From: Maricaulis sp.
Lineage (GTDB): Bacteria; Pseudomonadota; Alphaproteobacteria; Caulobacterales; Maricaulaceae
Length of the DNA stretch: 64,000 nt
Reading direction: 5' to 3'
Assembly (NCBI RefSeq): GCF_017643475.1
Contig: NZ_JAEPNI010000001.1
Coordinates: 1,116,001-1,180,000 of the forward strand
Below, piece after piece: positions 34,923-44,851 of the stretch (within the stretch, counting starts at the first letter, position 1; each line of letters starts with the position of its first letter). The notes beneath the pieces are model-generated. The model searched no databases. It saw only the letters and a program-made list of their open reading frames with translations, and had not been told where the DNA came from. The position numbers were made by a program, and so were the translations under genes.

Positions 34923-37712
34923 TTAGTAGGTGAAGCGGAAGCCCATCACAGTTGACCAGCCGTACTCTTCAAACTGCTCGAGGCGGTCGATGCCGTCCGG
35001 CCGCGTTACAGCAACATAGGGCTCGTCGGTGATGTTCTTGATTTCGACGAAGGCCTGAACGTGATCGGTGAAGCTGTAACGACCGGAGAGGTCCAGCTGA
35101 CGGTGATCAAGGACGAAGCGATCTTCGGTGACATCACCGCGGATCTCGTCGAGATAGTCAGAGCGCTCGGTGACGACAGCGCGCAGATCCCACGGGCCGT
35201 TGTCATAGCCGAAGATGGCGTTCCAGACGGTTTCAGCCTGACCCGGCAGGGTCACCACGCGGCCATCGGTCAGCGTCGCTTCACTGTCAGTCCAGGTGTA
35301 GTTGAAGCCGACCAGTAAACCGTCAACTGGCAGGAACTCGTCCAGGCTGGTGTGCAGGTTGAATTCGAAACCGCTGATCTCGCCCTGCGGCAGGTTGATG
35401 TAGGTTTCGATTTCGGAAACGCCCGGAACCAGGTTGTTCACGAAAGCCGGGTATTCAGCCGGATCGTCCGTGGAGAACTCACCGATGACGTTTTCCAGAT
35501 CCTTGTAGAAGTAACCGAGTGATACGACGCTGTCATTGTTCGGATACCATTCGATGGCGGCGTCGAAGTTCTGGGCTTCCAGGCGTTCCAGGGACGGGTT
35601 GCCCAGCTCAGCTTCATTGTCGTCATTGATGAAGATACGCGGTGCGTACTCATTCGGGTTCGGACGCTGGATCGAGGTGTAATAACCCGCACGCAGGATC
35701 ACGTTTTCAGACGCTTCGTAGCGCGCCAGAACGCTCGGCAGCACGTCGGTGTAGTCATCAGACGCGGTGACCGGCTCGATATTGCCAGAGTCTTCGTCCA
35801 GCTGATAGCCGAAGGTGGAGACATCGGTCTGCTCGACGCGGACACCACCGGTGATGCGCAGGTTCTCGATATCCCAGGAACCCATGACGTATCCGGCGAA
35901 CACGTCTTCTTCCATGTTGTAGTCAGCAACCTGGCTTTCGATCGTGCTGTCGCCCGCATCGAGGACCAGCTGGTTCTGGTTGGCGAAGAAGAAGTCACGG
36001 ATGGTGAACGGATTGCCCGTCACGCCGATATCGGCCAGGCCGTAATCAACGGTGCGCGGGAAATCAGCCAGGGTCAGGTCGAAGACGTCATTATCGTCTT
36101 CCCAGACTTCCAGGTCGCCATCATATTTCTTGTCGCGATTGCGGAAGCGCAGACCCGCGTGCACGTAGCCCGGAACGCCAAACCAGTTGTTGTCACGGCG
36201 AACATTGATCTGACCGGCCCATTCGCGGTCGATGGAAATGCCGTTGGTCAGCTCGATCTTGTCGAGGCCATAATTGGACGGATCGTAGAAGGCCTGCTCA
36301 TCGGTATTGATACCGAAACGCAGTGCCGGGCGCAGCGGGTTGGCGCCATCAACGCCGAAAATCTCGCTGTTCTCGAAGCCGTTGTCGAACTCGGTGTCGA
36401 TGCGGTTCGGCTCTTCCTCTTCGGAGTAGACGTAGGACAGACCGAAATCGATCGTCGTATCGCCCATGAAGTATTCGCCGCCGAAATCAGTCGCATAGAT
36501 GGACTGGGTCTCCAGTCGGTCCTTGATGTCGCGGTCGATACCGAAATCGGTGGCTTCGAACACGGCCAGCGTGCCGGATGACAGATCATCGCGGAAGTCG
36601 CCGTCCTCGTACTTCACTTCCATGCGCGAGCGATATTCCTGGTCGGAAAACTCCGACGCGGTCGTGCGCAGGTGAAGGTTGAGGTTTTCCGTAGCGCGGA
36701 AATCGAAGTTCAGGTTCGCGGTCGTCCGCTCACGCGTGACTTCGTAATTGCGAAGCTCCAGCTCGTTCGGGAAGTAGATGCCGTCTTCCTCGTCCCACTC
36801 GCCATCGACTTCCATGTTCTCGGAGCCGAAAACGCGTTCCTGGTAGGACAGGGAAGCCGCAACGCCGAGGCGGCCATCCATGAAGTTGTCGGCATAGTTT
36901 GCAGATGCACGCATGCCGAACTCGTCTTCCAGCGAGGAGAACAGGCCCGCGACACGGCCGCGCAGACGCATGCCGTCAACGTTCAGGCCGCTATCGGTCT
37001 CGATCTCGACCATGCCGCCAATGCCGTCTGCGTCCATGTTCGGCAGCAGGGATTTGTGGATGACGACGCTGGACAGCGCATCGGCATCGATGACGTCCAG
37101 GCCGACCTGGCGGTCTTCCGCTTCCGGAGAGGTCAGGCGTACGCCGTTGACGGAAACCGATACAAGGTTCGGAGATGCACCACGGATCGAGACGAAGCGG
37201 CCTTCACCCTGGTCGTTGAGGACGTTGACGCCAACCGCACGGCGCGCGGCCTCGGCAACATTCTCGTCAGGGAACTGGCCAATGGCGTCGGAAGAGAGAA
37301 CTGTGATCACACCGTCGTTGGAACGCTGACGGGACAGGGCAGAGTTGATCGCACCACGCTGGCCGATGACCAGGATGTTTTCGCGAACCGAGACATCGTC
37401 ACCCAGTGCGATGTTCTGGGTCGCCACAGCGCTGTCCGTCGGGATGGATACGGTGATGTCGCGCGTGTCGGCGCCGACATAGGAGATGCGCAGCGTGTAC
37501 TGGCCGGCCGGCAGGCCAGCGATGCGGAATTCGCCATCACGACCAGCCGTAACGGTCTGGCCGGTTTCGACCACGCGAATGGTGGCGCCGTTCAGACCAA
37601 TCGTTTCAGATGCGTCGGTCACACGACCGGATACGCCGCCCGCGAGAGCGGAAGCGGCAGTGGCGAGCGCCAGCACGGATGCCGTGCCAAGCATGGAGAG
37701 CGATTTTCTCAT
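34923..37712 (-). CDS. TonB-dependent outer-membrane receptor with carboxypeptidase-like N-domain
   Basis: A 929-residue outer-membrane transporter. Signal peptide (SMLGTASVLALATAASALAG) is followed by a carboxypeptidase-regulatory-like domain (about residues 25-105, NGATIRVVETGQTVTAGRDG), then the plug (AINSALSRQRSNDGVITVLS, VGVNVLNDQGEGRFVSIRG) and a 22-strand barrel ending in the aromatic GWSTVMGFRFTY. It belongs with the large Xanthomonas/Caulobacter receptor type. It is divergent from the phytase gene over a 232-nt region, and such pairs suggest uptake of a phosphate ester or its product. The ligand is not proven. Confidence 0.92.
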   Translation of the reverse strand: MRKSLSMLGTASVLALATAASALAGGVSGRVTDASETIGLNGATIRVVETGQTVTAGRDGEFRIAGLPAGQYTLRISYVGADTRDITVSIPTDSAVATQNIALGDDVSVRENILVIGQRGAINSALSRQRSNDGVITVLSSDAIGQFPDENVAEAARRAVGVNVLNDQGEGRFVSIRGASPNLVSVSVNGVRLTSPEAEDRQVGLDVIDADALSSVVIHKSLLPNMDADGIGGMVEIETDSGLNVDGMRLRGRVAGLFSSLEDEFGMRASANYADNFMDGRLGVAASLSYQERVFGSENMEVDGEWDEEDGIYFPNELELRNYEVTRERTTANLNFDFRATENLNLHLRTTASEFSDQEYRSRMEVKYEDGDFRDDLSSGTLAVFEATDFGIDRDIKDRLETQSIYATDFGGEYFMGDTTIDFGLSYVYSEEEEPNRIDTEFDNGFENSEIFGVDGANPLRPALRFGINTDEQAFYDPSNYGLDKIELTNGISIDREWAGQINVRRDNNWFGVPGYVHAGLRFRNRDKKYDGDLEVWEDDNDVFDLTLADFPRTVDYGLADIGVTGNPFTIRDFFFANQNQLVLDAGDSTIESQVADYNMEEDVFAGYVMGSWDIENLRITGGVRVEQTDVSTFGYQLDEDSGNIEPVTASDDYTDVLPSVLARYEASENVILRAGYYTSIQRPNPNEYAPRIFINDDNEAELGNPSLERLEAQNFDAAIEWYPNNDSVVSLGYFYKDLENVIGEFSTDDPAEYPAFVNNLVPGVSEIETYINLPQGEISGFEFNLHTSLDEFLPVDGLLVGFNYTWTDSEATLTDGRVVTLPGQAETVWNAIFGYDNGPWDLRAVVTERSDYLDEIRGDVTEDRFVLDHRQLDLSGRYSFTDHVQAFVEIKNITDEPYVAVTRPDGIDRLEQFEEYGWSTVMGFRFTY

Positions 37713-37944
37713 TGGGACCCCCAAAATCGGAAAACAATGACCGCACCCGAGGTGGGCGAAGTTGGGGCTCTATTGATCCCCTCGCGTGACACGCTGATGG
37801 CATTTGCGTCTCGTTTAGGTGACGGGGTTGTATCAATTTCGTGACGCGGCAAAGTTGCATCAACTCGTCATAAAACTGTCGCCATATCAGGCGTTCAAAT
37901 CCTCCGTATCCAATGCTATCGCGGACCCAGACAGGAGGAATGTC

Positions 37945-38967
37945 ATGCGTCTGTTACCGATTTTGGGACTGGGTTTTCTGGCCGCTTGTGGCGGCGAACC
38001 CGCGGTGGAAATTACGGCGGTTCGCGAAACCGTCGCCGTGGCCTCCAGCGGTGATGCCGCCGATGATCCGACCATCTGGCTGGCGCCGGAAGCACAGAAC
38101 AGCCTTATTCTGGGCACCGACAAACAGGCCGGACTGTACGCCTATAATCTCGATGGCACGATCGCCCAGCACATCGCGGCGGGGCGCGTGAACAATGTCG
38201 ACCTGCGTTATGATTTCGCCTTGCCCGGACCGCGCCGGGATATCGCCGTGGCATCGGACCGGACCCATATTGGCCTGGCGGTTTTCCTCATCGACCCGGA
38301 GACGCGCGCGATCGAAGCCTGGCCGACTATCCCGGTTTCAGATGTCGTCGACCCGTACGGGGCCTGTCTCTACGCCAGTCCCACGGGTGCGCTTTACGCC
38401 TTCCTGACGGACAAGGACCCGGGCACGGTCGTCCAGCTTCTGCTGCGCTATGACGGCGAGGGTGTGATCTCAGGCACCGAGGTCCGTCGTTTCGCCACGG
38501 GCTCGACGACAGAAGGCTGCGTCGCCGATGATCGCACAGGCATGCTCTATATCGCCGAAGAGAACGTTGCGCTCTGGAGCATTGGCGCGGAACCGGATGC
38601 GGGTACCGAACTGACCCATTTCGCTGATGTGGACGGACGTTTCCTTGTCGCGGATGCCGAGGGCGTCGCGATTATTCCGCGCGGCGATGCCGGTGGCTGG
38701 CTAATTGTCTCCAGCCAGGGTGACAGCCGCTATGTGACCTATGACCTCGACACCGGCGAGCCGGCCCTGCGCTTTGCAGTCGTGGATGGCGCGCTCGATG
38801 GCACTTCCCACACAGATGGATTGGACGTCTTTCCCCTCCCGCTCGGCCCGGAGTTCCCGGAAGGCGTATTTGTCGTCCAGGATGATGAGGAAGACAGCGG
38901 CGGTCAGAATTTCAAGCTGATTGACCTGCGCGACATTCGCGCTGCTTTGTCCACCGCCGAGGAATAA
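37945..38967 (+). CDS. Beta-propeller 3-phytase, lipoprotein
   Basis: Predicted to remove phosphate from phytate or related esters outside the inner membrane. The 340-residue precursor has a lipobox (LGLGFLAAC). The propeller shows DAADDPTIWLAPEAQNSLIL, a calcium-site segment NNVDLRYDF, TEGCVADDRTGMLYIAEE and HTDGLDVFPLPLGPEFPEGV. AGGAGGAA precedes ATG 37945. Length matches family BPP phytases. Its pairing with a TonB receptor supports a nutrient-scavenging unit. Confidence 0.9.
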   Translation: MRLLPILGLGFLAACGGEPAVEITAVRETVAVASSGDAADDPTIWLAPEAQNSLILGTDKQAGLYAYNLDGTIAQHIAAGRVNNVDLRYDFALPGPRRDIAVASDRTHIGLAVFLIDPETRAIEAWPTIPVSDVVDPYGACLYASPTGALYAFLTDKDPGTVVQLLLRYDGEGVISGTEVRRFATGSTTEGCVADDRTGMLYIAEENVALWSIGAEPDAGTELTHFADVDGRFLVADAEGVAIIPRGDAGGWLIVSSQGDSRYVTYDLDTGEPALRFAVVDGALDGTSHTDGLDVFPLPLGPEFPEGVFVVQDDEEDSGGQNFKLIDLRDIRAALSTAEE

Positions 38968-39012
38968 CTCTCGGGGCTTTAGCAGTTGGCCGGGGTGCGC
39001 TAGTCATCGGGG

Positions 39013-40068
39013 ATGTTTCTTGCTCCGGCCAATCTCTTCCAGATCGCCATTGCTGCAATTGCGCTTATCGGTGTGGTTCTGACTATCGGTCGACCGCGCC
39101 TGCACGCGGCGACCGCAATGATGAGCATGGCCACCCTGTGGATGTTGTTCAATCTCGCGGAAGAATCGCTCGGCACGCGCGAGATCTGGCTGGTCACGCC
39201 AGCTTTCCGGCTCGCCTACCCCGCGCTGTTCTACCTGCTCGTGCGCGGGCTGGTATTCTCGGGTGCATCCCTGCGAAAATCAGACTGGCCGCATTTCCTG
39301 CCTTTCGTGTTGGGGCTTGCGTTGACGCCACAGGTCTGGCTGGTCGAGCATGCAGCGCGGTTCAGCCTGGTCGTTTATTCCCTGGCGGCCATCTGGCTGT
39401 TGCATCGTTATCACCGGACCAACCAGAACCGTCGGTCGGACGCTGAAACCATTCAATTGCGCAGGATTTATGTGGTGATCGCCGTCTTCGTCCTCGACGC
39501 GATCTTTGACGTTGCGCGCATGGATGCGCGCTGGCTGCACGCGGACTGGCCCTGGCTGGCGTCCTCCTCTGCGTATCTGGTGCAGCTTGGCATCTCCTTC
39601 CTGCTGACCGTTGTGACCATCGTCTTTGCCGTGCGCCGGGCGGACGTGTTTGACGGATTGCAGCCGGGAGGGCTGGCGCCGCTGGCGGACGTGTCACCTT
39701 CTAGCGGGCCGGTGCCGGACGATGTTTTCGGGCGCATCGAGCGCGTGGTTCGGGCCCAGCACCTGCATACCGAACCCCGATTGACCCGTGCAGAACTTGC
39801 CGAGGCCGCAGACCTGCCGGAGCGCCAGGTTTCACAGGCAATCCGAGCCGCCACAGGGCGGAACTTCAATGATTTCATCAACAATCTGCGTATCGAGGAT
39901 GTGCAGGCCATGATGCGCGAGGATGCGCGCTCAGGTGAGAGGCGCAGGATTCTCGATCTCGCCTATACGGCCGGTTTCAGCTCCAAATCCGTCTTCAATG
40001 ATGTCTTCAAGCGCGAGACAGGCATGACCCCGTCAGCCTTCTCGGACAGCCTGTCCGGCAAGATGTGA
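39013..40068 (+). CDS. Membrane-bound AraC-family regulator (7TM + HTH)
   Basis: A 351-residue protein with about seven hydrophobic segments in residues 1-215 (for example FQIAIAAIALIGVVLTIG, SFLLTVVTIVFAV) and a C-terminal AraC DNA-binding domain: EAADLPERQVSQAIRAATGR, NDFINNLRIEDVQAMM and DLAYTAGFSSKSVFNDVFKR. It probably senses a signal in or near the membrane and controls adjacent genes. The amidohydrolase gene directly downstream is the likeliest target; phytase is another candidate. Confidence 0.88.
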   Translation: MFLAPANLFQIAIAAIALIGVVLTIGRPRLHAATAMMSMATLWMLFNLAEESLGTREIWLVTPAFRLAYPALFYLLVRGLVFSGASLRKSDWPHFLPFVLGLALTPQVWLVEHAARFSLVVYSLAAIWLLHRYHRTNQNRRSDAETIQLRRIYVVIAVFVLDAIFDVARMDARWLHADWPWLASSSAYLVQLGISFLLTVVTIVFAVRRADVFDGLQPGGLAPLADVSPSSGPVPDDVFGRIERVVRAQHLHTEPRLTRAELAEAADLPERQVSQAIRAATGRNFNDFINNLRIEDVQAMMREDARSGERRRILDLAYTAGFSSKSVFNDVFKRETGMTPSAFSDSLSGKM

Positions 40069-40073
40069 CGAAT

Positions 40074-40101
40074 TCCGGACGTCCGGATTCCGGATCCCGG
40101 A
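40074..40101. repeat. CCGGA cluster with a perfect 14-bp palindrome
   Basis: TCCGGACGTCCGGA (40074-40087) is a perfect palindrome. CCGGA recurs at 40075, 40083, 40090 and 40097, spacing 7-8 nt. It lies 5 nt after the regulator stop and 55 nt before the amidohydrolase start. It could be an operator or a terminator-like structure. Confidence 0.45.
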
Positions 40102-40155
40102 CGACAGGACGGCCCCTCTATTGGATATCGGACCTCCATCAGAGTGGAGTGCCAG

Positions 40156-41553
40156 ATGTTTTCCCCCCGTATCGTGTTTGTTGTCCTGACGAGTGTTCTT
40201 CTGCTTGTTGCCTGCGGCTTTCCAGCAGCCCTGAAGCCGGCGCGAGAAACGCCTGGTGCTTATCTGATCGAAAATGCGGCTGTGTTGGATGTCGACACCG
40301 GCGAGATCGCTGTTGACCGATTCATCTACGTGGAAGACGGTATTATCCGGCACGTGGGCCACGAACGTCCGGAGGCCGTGGCGGCAGGCGCGGCTCGCAT
40401 CGATGTATCAGGCGCTGTCGTTCTGCCGGGCCTGATCGACATGCATGTGCATGTTTTCGATGAGGCGGACCTGGCGGCGAACCTGGCATACGGGGTTACG
40501 ACCATTCGCAATCTCGGTGGCATGCCCTTTCATCTTCCGATGGCGCAACAGATCGAACAGGGGCGGTTGCTCGGGCCGCGCCTGATCACAACGGGTACGA
40601 TCCTGAATGAACGGGACGGGCGTAACACCAACGACCTGCAGACCCTCGTGGCCGGGGCGGATCGGGCACGCGCCGCGGTTCGTCGCCAGTACCGCGCGGG
40701 CTTCCGGCACCTCAAGGTCTATTCGAATCTGTCCCGTGAGAGCCTAGCCGCGATCCTGGACGAGGCGGCGCAGCTAGGCATGACCGTGTCGGGACACCCG
40801 GTCGAGGGAACAGAGGCAGATCCGCTGGAAATGGCCGACACCCTGGCGGGTGGCTTCACGACAATCGAGCATGCCGAATCCATCGTCTGGTTCGGCTTGA
40901 GTGACAACACCGACCCGGCCATGGCGAGGGCGCTGGCACAGCAGATGGCGGCCGCAAATTCCCGCGTCACTCCGACCTTGATCGTGCATCACAATCTGGC
41001 GCGGATTGTCGAAACGGACGGTGCGCATGTGACGCGTCCGGACATGCACAGTTTCAGCCCCGTGATGCAGGGGTTCGAGCAGGGCAGGTATGATTACTGG
41101 GCCAGCTATCCGCACGATGATCGTACCCGCATGCAGGCCTTCTATGTCGAGATGACCGGTTACATGCACGAGGCGGGTGTCGAGCTGGTCGTTGGCACTG
41201 ATGCTGGCGTGATGGTGACCCCGCACGGCGTCTCTGTTTCCGAGGAAATCGAACTGCTGGTTGATGCCGGATTGAGCCCACTTGAAGCCCTGCAGGCTGC
41301 CACGCTGAACTCGGCGGGAGCGCTGGACATGGCCGACCGGATTGGGCGTGTGGAGGCCGGGTATGCGTCAGACCTGCTGATAGTGCAGGGCAACCCGCTG
41401 GAGGATTTCGCGGTATTGCGTCGGCCTGTCGGCGTGATGCGCGGGCAGCGCTGGTTGGACGCGGAGGACTTGGCGCAGTTACAGGTCGTGTCCTCGAACC
41501 CGGCGGAGTTCAGGACCTGGCGCCGTGTTATCGGACACGTCCTGACCCGCTGA
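40156..41553 (+). CDS. Amidohydrolase-family lipoprotein
   Basis: A 465-residue metal-dependent hydrolase exported as a lipoprotein ([10 protein letters not shown] lipobox). The TIM-barrel motifs are [13 protein letters not shown] with the metal-binding HxH, the lysine region [33 protein letters not shown], and the metal Asp in [13 protein letters not shown]. These fit the imidazolonepropionase/prolidase-type group (PF01979). GTGGAG precedes ATG 40156. The substrate is unknown; exported members include dipeptidases and organophosphate hydrolases. Confidence 0.88.
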   Translation: MFSPRIVFVVLTSVLLLVACGFPAALKPARETPGAYLIENAAVLDVDTGEIAVDRFIYVEDGIIRHVGHERPEAVAAGAARIDVSGAVVLPGLIDMHVHVFDEADLAANLAYGVTTIRNLGGMPFHLPMAQQIEQGRLLGPRLITTGTILNERDGRNTNDLQTLVAGADRARAAVRRQYRAGFRHLKVYSNLSRESLAAILDEAAQLGMTVSGHPVEGTEADPLEMADTLAGGFTTIEHAESIVWFGLSDNTDPAMARALAQQMAAANSRVTPTLIVHHNLARIVETDGAHVTRPDMHSFSPVMQGFEQGRYDYWASYPHDDRTRMQAFYVEMTGYMHEAGVELVVGTDAGVMVTPHGVSVSEEIELLVDAGLSPLEALQAATLNSAGALDMADRIGRVEAGYASDLLIVQGNPLEDFAVLRRPVGVMRGQRWLDAEDLAQLQVVSSNPAEFRTWRRVIGHVLTR

Positions 41554-41558
41554 CAAAA

Positions 41559-41582
41559 AAGCCCGGCCATTGGGCCGGGCTT
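41559..41582. terminator. Bidirectional terminator between amidohydrolase and etfA
   Basis: AAGCCCGGCC (41559-41568) pairs with GGCCGGGCTT (41573-41582), with an A-run upstream and T-rich sequence downstream. It serves both convergent genes. Confidence 0.9.
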
Positions 41583-41604
41583 TCTTGTTCGGGTTGGCCA
41601 GCGC

Positions 41605-42531
41605 CTAGAGCGCTTCTTCCAGTTCCGGCAGGGCGGTAAAGAGGTCCGCGACCAGGCCGTAATCGGCGACCTGGAAAATCGGGGCTTCCTCGTCCTTGTT
41701 GATGGCCACGATGACCTTGGAGTCCTTCATGCCGGCCAGGTGCTGGATGGCACCGGAAATACCAACGGCGATGTAGAGTTCCGGCGCGACGACCTTGCCG
41801 GTCTGGCCGACCTGGTAATCGTTCGGGACGAAGCCAGCATCAACCGCGGCGCGCGAGGCACCGACCGCAGCGCCGAGCTTGTCGGCGATGGTGTCGAGCA
41901 GGTGGAAATTGTCGCCGGACTGCATGCCGCGACCGCCGGAGATGACGATCTTGGCGGAGGTCAGTTCCGGGCGATCAGACTTGGACAACTCTTCCGAGAC
42001 GAATTCGGATTTGAACGGGCCGGACGCGGCGCCGATATCATCCATCTCCGCAGAGCCACCATCACCGGCCTTTTCAAAGGTCGTCGGGCGAACCGTGATG
42101 ACTTTCTTGGCGTCGGTGGACTTCACGGTCATCATCGCATTGCCGGCATAGACCGGGCGCACGAATGTGTCCGGACCTTCAACGGCGGTGATGTCGGAAA
42201 TCTGCATCACATCCAGCTTGGCAGCGACGCGCGGCATGAAGTTCTTGCCAGTCGTGGTCGCGGCCGCGAGGACGGCATCGTATTCGTCCATGAGTGGCGT
42301 AACGAGGGCTTCCAGCGCTTCCGCGGTCGGCTTGGCAAAGCCATCAGCTTCGGCGTGCAGGACCTTGGCAACACCGTCCAGCTTGGCTGCAGCGTCGGCA
42401 ACGGCCTGTGCACCGGAACCGGCAACAAGAACGTGCACATCGCCACCCAGGCCCTTGGCCGCGGTGACAACGGCGCGCGTTGCATCGTTCAGGGCCGCGT
42501 TATCGTGTTCGGCAATAACAAGAACAGCCAT
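41605..42531 (-). CDS. etfA: Electron transfer flavoprotein, alpha subunit
   Basis: Binds FAD and passes electrons from acyl-CoA dehydrogenases to ETF-ubiquinone oxidoreductase. The 308-residue protein ends in the alpha signature: [20 protein letters not shown] and [20 protein letters not shown]. The upstream [20 protein letters not shown] is the FAD-binding start of the C-domain. Its ATG overlaps the etfB stop by 1 nt. Confidence 0.97.
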   Translation of the reverse strand: MAVLVIAEHDNAALNDATRAVVTAAKGLGGDVHVLVAGSGAQAVADAAAKLDGVAKVLHAEADGFAKPTAEALEALVTPLMDEYDAVLAAATTTGKNFMPRVAAKLDVMQISDITAVEGPDTFVRPVYAGNAMMTVKSTDAKKVITVRPTTFEKAGDGGSAEMDDIGAASGPFKSEFVSEELSKSDRPELTSAKIVISGGRGMQSGDNFHLLDTIADKLGAAVGASRAAVDAGFVPNDYQVGQTGKVVAPELYIAVGISGAIQHLAGMKDSKVIVAINKDEEAPIFQVADYGLVADLFTALPELEEAL

Positions 42532-43280
42532 TAGATAACCCCCGCTTCGTCTTTGAGTTTCGCGACCAGCTCGGCCACGCTTTCAACCTTGATACCGGCT
42601 TCGCGTTTCGGCGGCTCGGTGACCTTGAGGACTTCCAGGCGCGGGGCGGTGTCGACGCCGTAATCGGCCGGAGCCTTGGTGTCGATCGGCTTGCGCTTGG
42701 CTTTCATGATGTTCGGCAGGGACGCGTAACGCGGTTCGTTCAGGCGCAGGTCCGTGGTGATCACGGCTGGCAGCTGAAGCGCAACGGTCTGCAGGCCGCC
42801 ATCAACTTCGCGGGTGACATTGGCCTTGCCGTCAGTGATGGCAACTTCAGAGGCGAACGTGCCCTGCGGCCAGTCCAGCAGTGCGGCGAGCATCTGGCCG
42901 GTCTGGTTGCTGTCGTCATCGATGGCCTGTTTGCCGAGCAGGACAATATCCGGGTTTTCCTCGTCAGTGATGGCCTTGAGGATCTTGGCCACGGCCAGCG
43001 GTTCTACCGTGTCGTCGGTCTGCACCAGAATGCCGCGATCAGCGCCCATGGCGAGCGCGGTGCGGATGGTTTCCTGGGCCTGGACCGGTCCAATGGACAC
43101 GGCGATGATTTCGGTGGCGACGCCCTTTTCCTTCAGGCGGATCGCTTCTTCGACAGCGATCTCGCAGAAAGGGTTCATGGACATCTTTACGTTCGCGAGG
43201 TCGACACCCGTCTGATCGGGCTTGACGCGGACCTTCACGTTGTAATCGACGACCCGTTTGACGGGGACGAGAATTTTCAT
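42531..43280 (-). CDS. etfB: Electron transfer flavoprotein, beta subunit
   Basis: The AMP-binding partner of EtfA. The 249-residue protein starts [20 protein letters not shown] and shows [20 protein letters not shown], a nucleotide-binding loop around [12 protein letters not shown], and the family region [20 protein letters not shown]. It is first in the etfBA operon; a palindrome resembling LiuR-type operators lies about 100 nt upstream. Confidence 0.97.
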   Translation of the reverse strand: MKILVPVKRVVDYNVKVRVKPDQTGVDLANVKMSMNPFCEIAVEEAIRLKEKGVATEIIAVSIGPVQAQETIRTALAMGADRGILVQTDDTVEPLAVAKILKAITDEENPDIVLLGKQAIDDDSNQTGQMLAALLDWPQGTFASEVAITDGKANVTREVDGGLQTVALQLPAVITTDLRLNEPRYASLPNIMKAKRKPIDTKAPADYGVDTAPRLEVLKVTEPPKREAGIKVESVAELVAKLKDEAGVI

Positions 43281-43378
43281 GCTGGGGCTCCGGCTGGCCG
43301 CGCGCGAGAGGTTGCGCGCCTACAAGAATAGGGGGCGAAATTGCCTTTGCCAGTGGGGGAAGTCAATGCTTGCTATCT

Positions 43379-43394
43379 TTTACGTTGACGTAAA
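43379..43394 (-). promoter_or_regulatory. Palindromic operator upstream of etfBA
   Basis: TTTACGT-N2-ACGTAAA is a perfect inverted repeat 99-114 nt ahead of the etfB start. It resembles sites of LiuR, a MerR-family regulator of branched-chain and fatty-acid oxidation whose known targets include etfBA. The match is from memory of the motif. Confidence 0.5.
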
Positions 43395-43464
43395 CTGCAA
43401 CCCGGTCGGTTCGCGTCCTTTCAGGCGACTAAACTTCCTTGCAATTTCCAAGGGTTGACGTGGC

Positions 43465-43496
43465 AAAAAACAAGGCGCGCCAAATCGACGCGCCTT
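43465..43496 (-). terminator. Terminator downstream of yceI
   Basis: AAGGCGCG (43472-43479) pairs with CGCGCCTT (43489-43496). On the minus strand it is followed by a G and a T-run (complement of 43465-43470), 30 nt after the yceI stop. Confidence 0.8.
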
Positions 43497-43525
43497 GCTG
43501 AGATGCAGGTCGTGTTTGTGACAGC

Positions 43526-44110
43526 CTATTCGCTGGCTTCGACCTCGGTTGAGATGAAAATCTCGATTTCGTCGGAAATATAGGGGACGGCAAAACCCAT
43601 GTCCCAGGTCGAGCGCACCAGGGTGCCTGTCGCGGTAAAGCCGTGTTTGGCGCGGCCGTCGCGGGTTTCGCCTGAGCCATTGAAAACGACATCGAGCGTG
43701 ACCGGATGTGTCTGGCCATTCATGGTCAGGTCGCCGGTCATCGTCCCGGTCCGGTTATCCGCGCTGTCAAAGCCGGTGGCAATGAAATGCACGGTCGGAT
43801 TGGTCTCGACTTCAAAGAAATCACCGCTGCTTAGATGGCCGATAAAGCGGTCCTGGTTGGCGCCCGCCCACATGCCGTCGGCGAGGGTGAAGGTGACCTC
43901 CACGGCGGAGTTTGCCGGCTCCTCCAGATCCAGCACCAGCGTGCCGTCATAATTGGTCAGCTCCAGCGACATGGTCGACATACCCTGGTGCAGCCAGGAA
44001 CCGCGGACAACAGTGTGGCTCTTGTCGAATTCATATTCAACTGGCGCCGCAAGCGCCGGTGCGGTGAGGGCAGTCAGGACTGCTGCCGAGGTGAGCAGGA
44101 AGCGGGTCAT
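43526..44110 (-). CDS. YceI-family periplasmic lipid-binding protein
   Basis: A 194-residue exported lipocalin-like protein. The signal peptide (FLLTSAAVLTALTAPALA) is followed by YEFDKSHTVVRGSWLHQGMS, the conserved SGDFFEVETNPTVHFIATGF, and GDLTMNGQTHPVTLDVVFNG. The family binds polyisoprenoids or other amphiphiles. GGAG lies before ATG 44110. It ends in its own terminator and sits between etfBA and the adenosyltransferase gene. Confidence 0.92.
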   Translation of the reverse strand: MTRFLLTSAAVLTALTAPALAAPVEYEFDKSHTVVRGSWLHQGMSTMSLELTNYDGTLVLDLEEPANSAVEVTFTLADGMWAGANQDRFIGHLSSGDFFEVETNPTVHFIATGFDSADNRTGTMTGDLTMNGQTHPVTLDVVFNGSGETRDGRAKHGFTATGTLVRSTWDMGFAVPYISDEIEIFISTEVEASE

Positions 44111-44212
44111 CAAATCACTCCAGAATAGAAAATTTGGCCAAAAGATAATGGCTTTTGCCTGCGGATCGAGTCCGGATCAGGCAAGGGAGTTTTTCCTCGG
44201 CGGAAAAAGCGT

Positions 44213-44788
44213 CTAGCGCTGGCCGCCCGGAACCCACAAAACATCTGCCTTGCCACCGTCATTGGCCGTGCGTGCGATGACGAAGAGCAGGTCTGAAAGC
44301 CGGTTGAGATAGCGCATCACATGGGCGTTAATATTGGTGCCGTCCGCGATCAGCCTCGCGACCTTGCGTTCCGCACGCCGACAAACCGTGCGCGCGACGT
44401 GCAGGCGGGCCGAGGCCTCGCTGCCCGCGGGCAGGATGAAGGAATTCAGGGTTTCAAGGCGCTCATTGAGCCTGTCGATATGCTGCTCCAACGCATCAAT
44501 CTGCTCGGGTTTGATGCGCAATGGTTCCCACTCGCGCGGCTCGTCGCTCTCGGGGACACACAGGTCCGCACCAAGGTCGAACAGGTCGTTCTGGACAGCG
44601 GAAAGGATCCGGTCGAGTTCATTACCGTCAGCGAGGGCGCTTCGGGCGAGGCCGATAGCGGAATTCGTCTCGTCCACATCCCCGTAGGCATCCACGCGCG
44701 GATCGTGTTTGTCTGTCTCGGACATGTCGCCGAGCCTTGTCCGTCCGGCATCACCGGTGCGGGTATAGATTTTTGTCAGGCGTACCAT
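44213..44788 (-). CDS. PduO-type ATP:cob(I)alamin adenosyltransferase
   Basis: Makes adenosylcobalamin from ATP and reduced corrinoid. The 191-residue four-helix protein has the ATP site KIYTRTGDAGRTRLGD, VDETNSAIGLARSAL, FILPAGSEASARLHVARTVC RRAERK in sequence (two adjacent motifs), and YLNRLSDLLFVIAR. The family label is certain; the symbol varies (cobO, pduO, btuR). In many relatives it neighbours a twin-TM protein and etfBA, and all of these are here but interrupted by yceI and a serine hydrolase. Confidence 0.94.
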   Translation of the reverse strand: MVRLTKIYTRTGDAGRTRLGDMSETDKHDPRVDAYGDVDETNSAIGLARSALADGNELDRILSAVQNDLFDLGADLCVPESDEPREWEPLRIKPEQIDALEQHIDRLNERLETLNSFILPAGSEASARLHVARTVCRRAERKVARLIADGTNINAHVMRYLNRLSDLLFVIARTANDGGKADVLWVPGGQR

Positions 44789-44851
44789 GTCGCCTCTCTA
44801 GCCTGATCCGTTATCCGGCGCGAGAGGGGAGACAAGCGATGGGAGAAAAAC

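Noticed and set aside
36672-37844. 390-codon plus-strand frame opposite the TonB receptor
   Set aside because: The receptor reading is supported by signal peptide, plug and barrel motifs; this frame has none.
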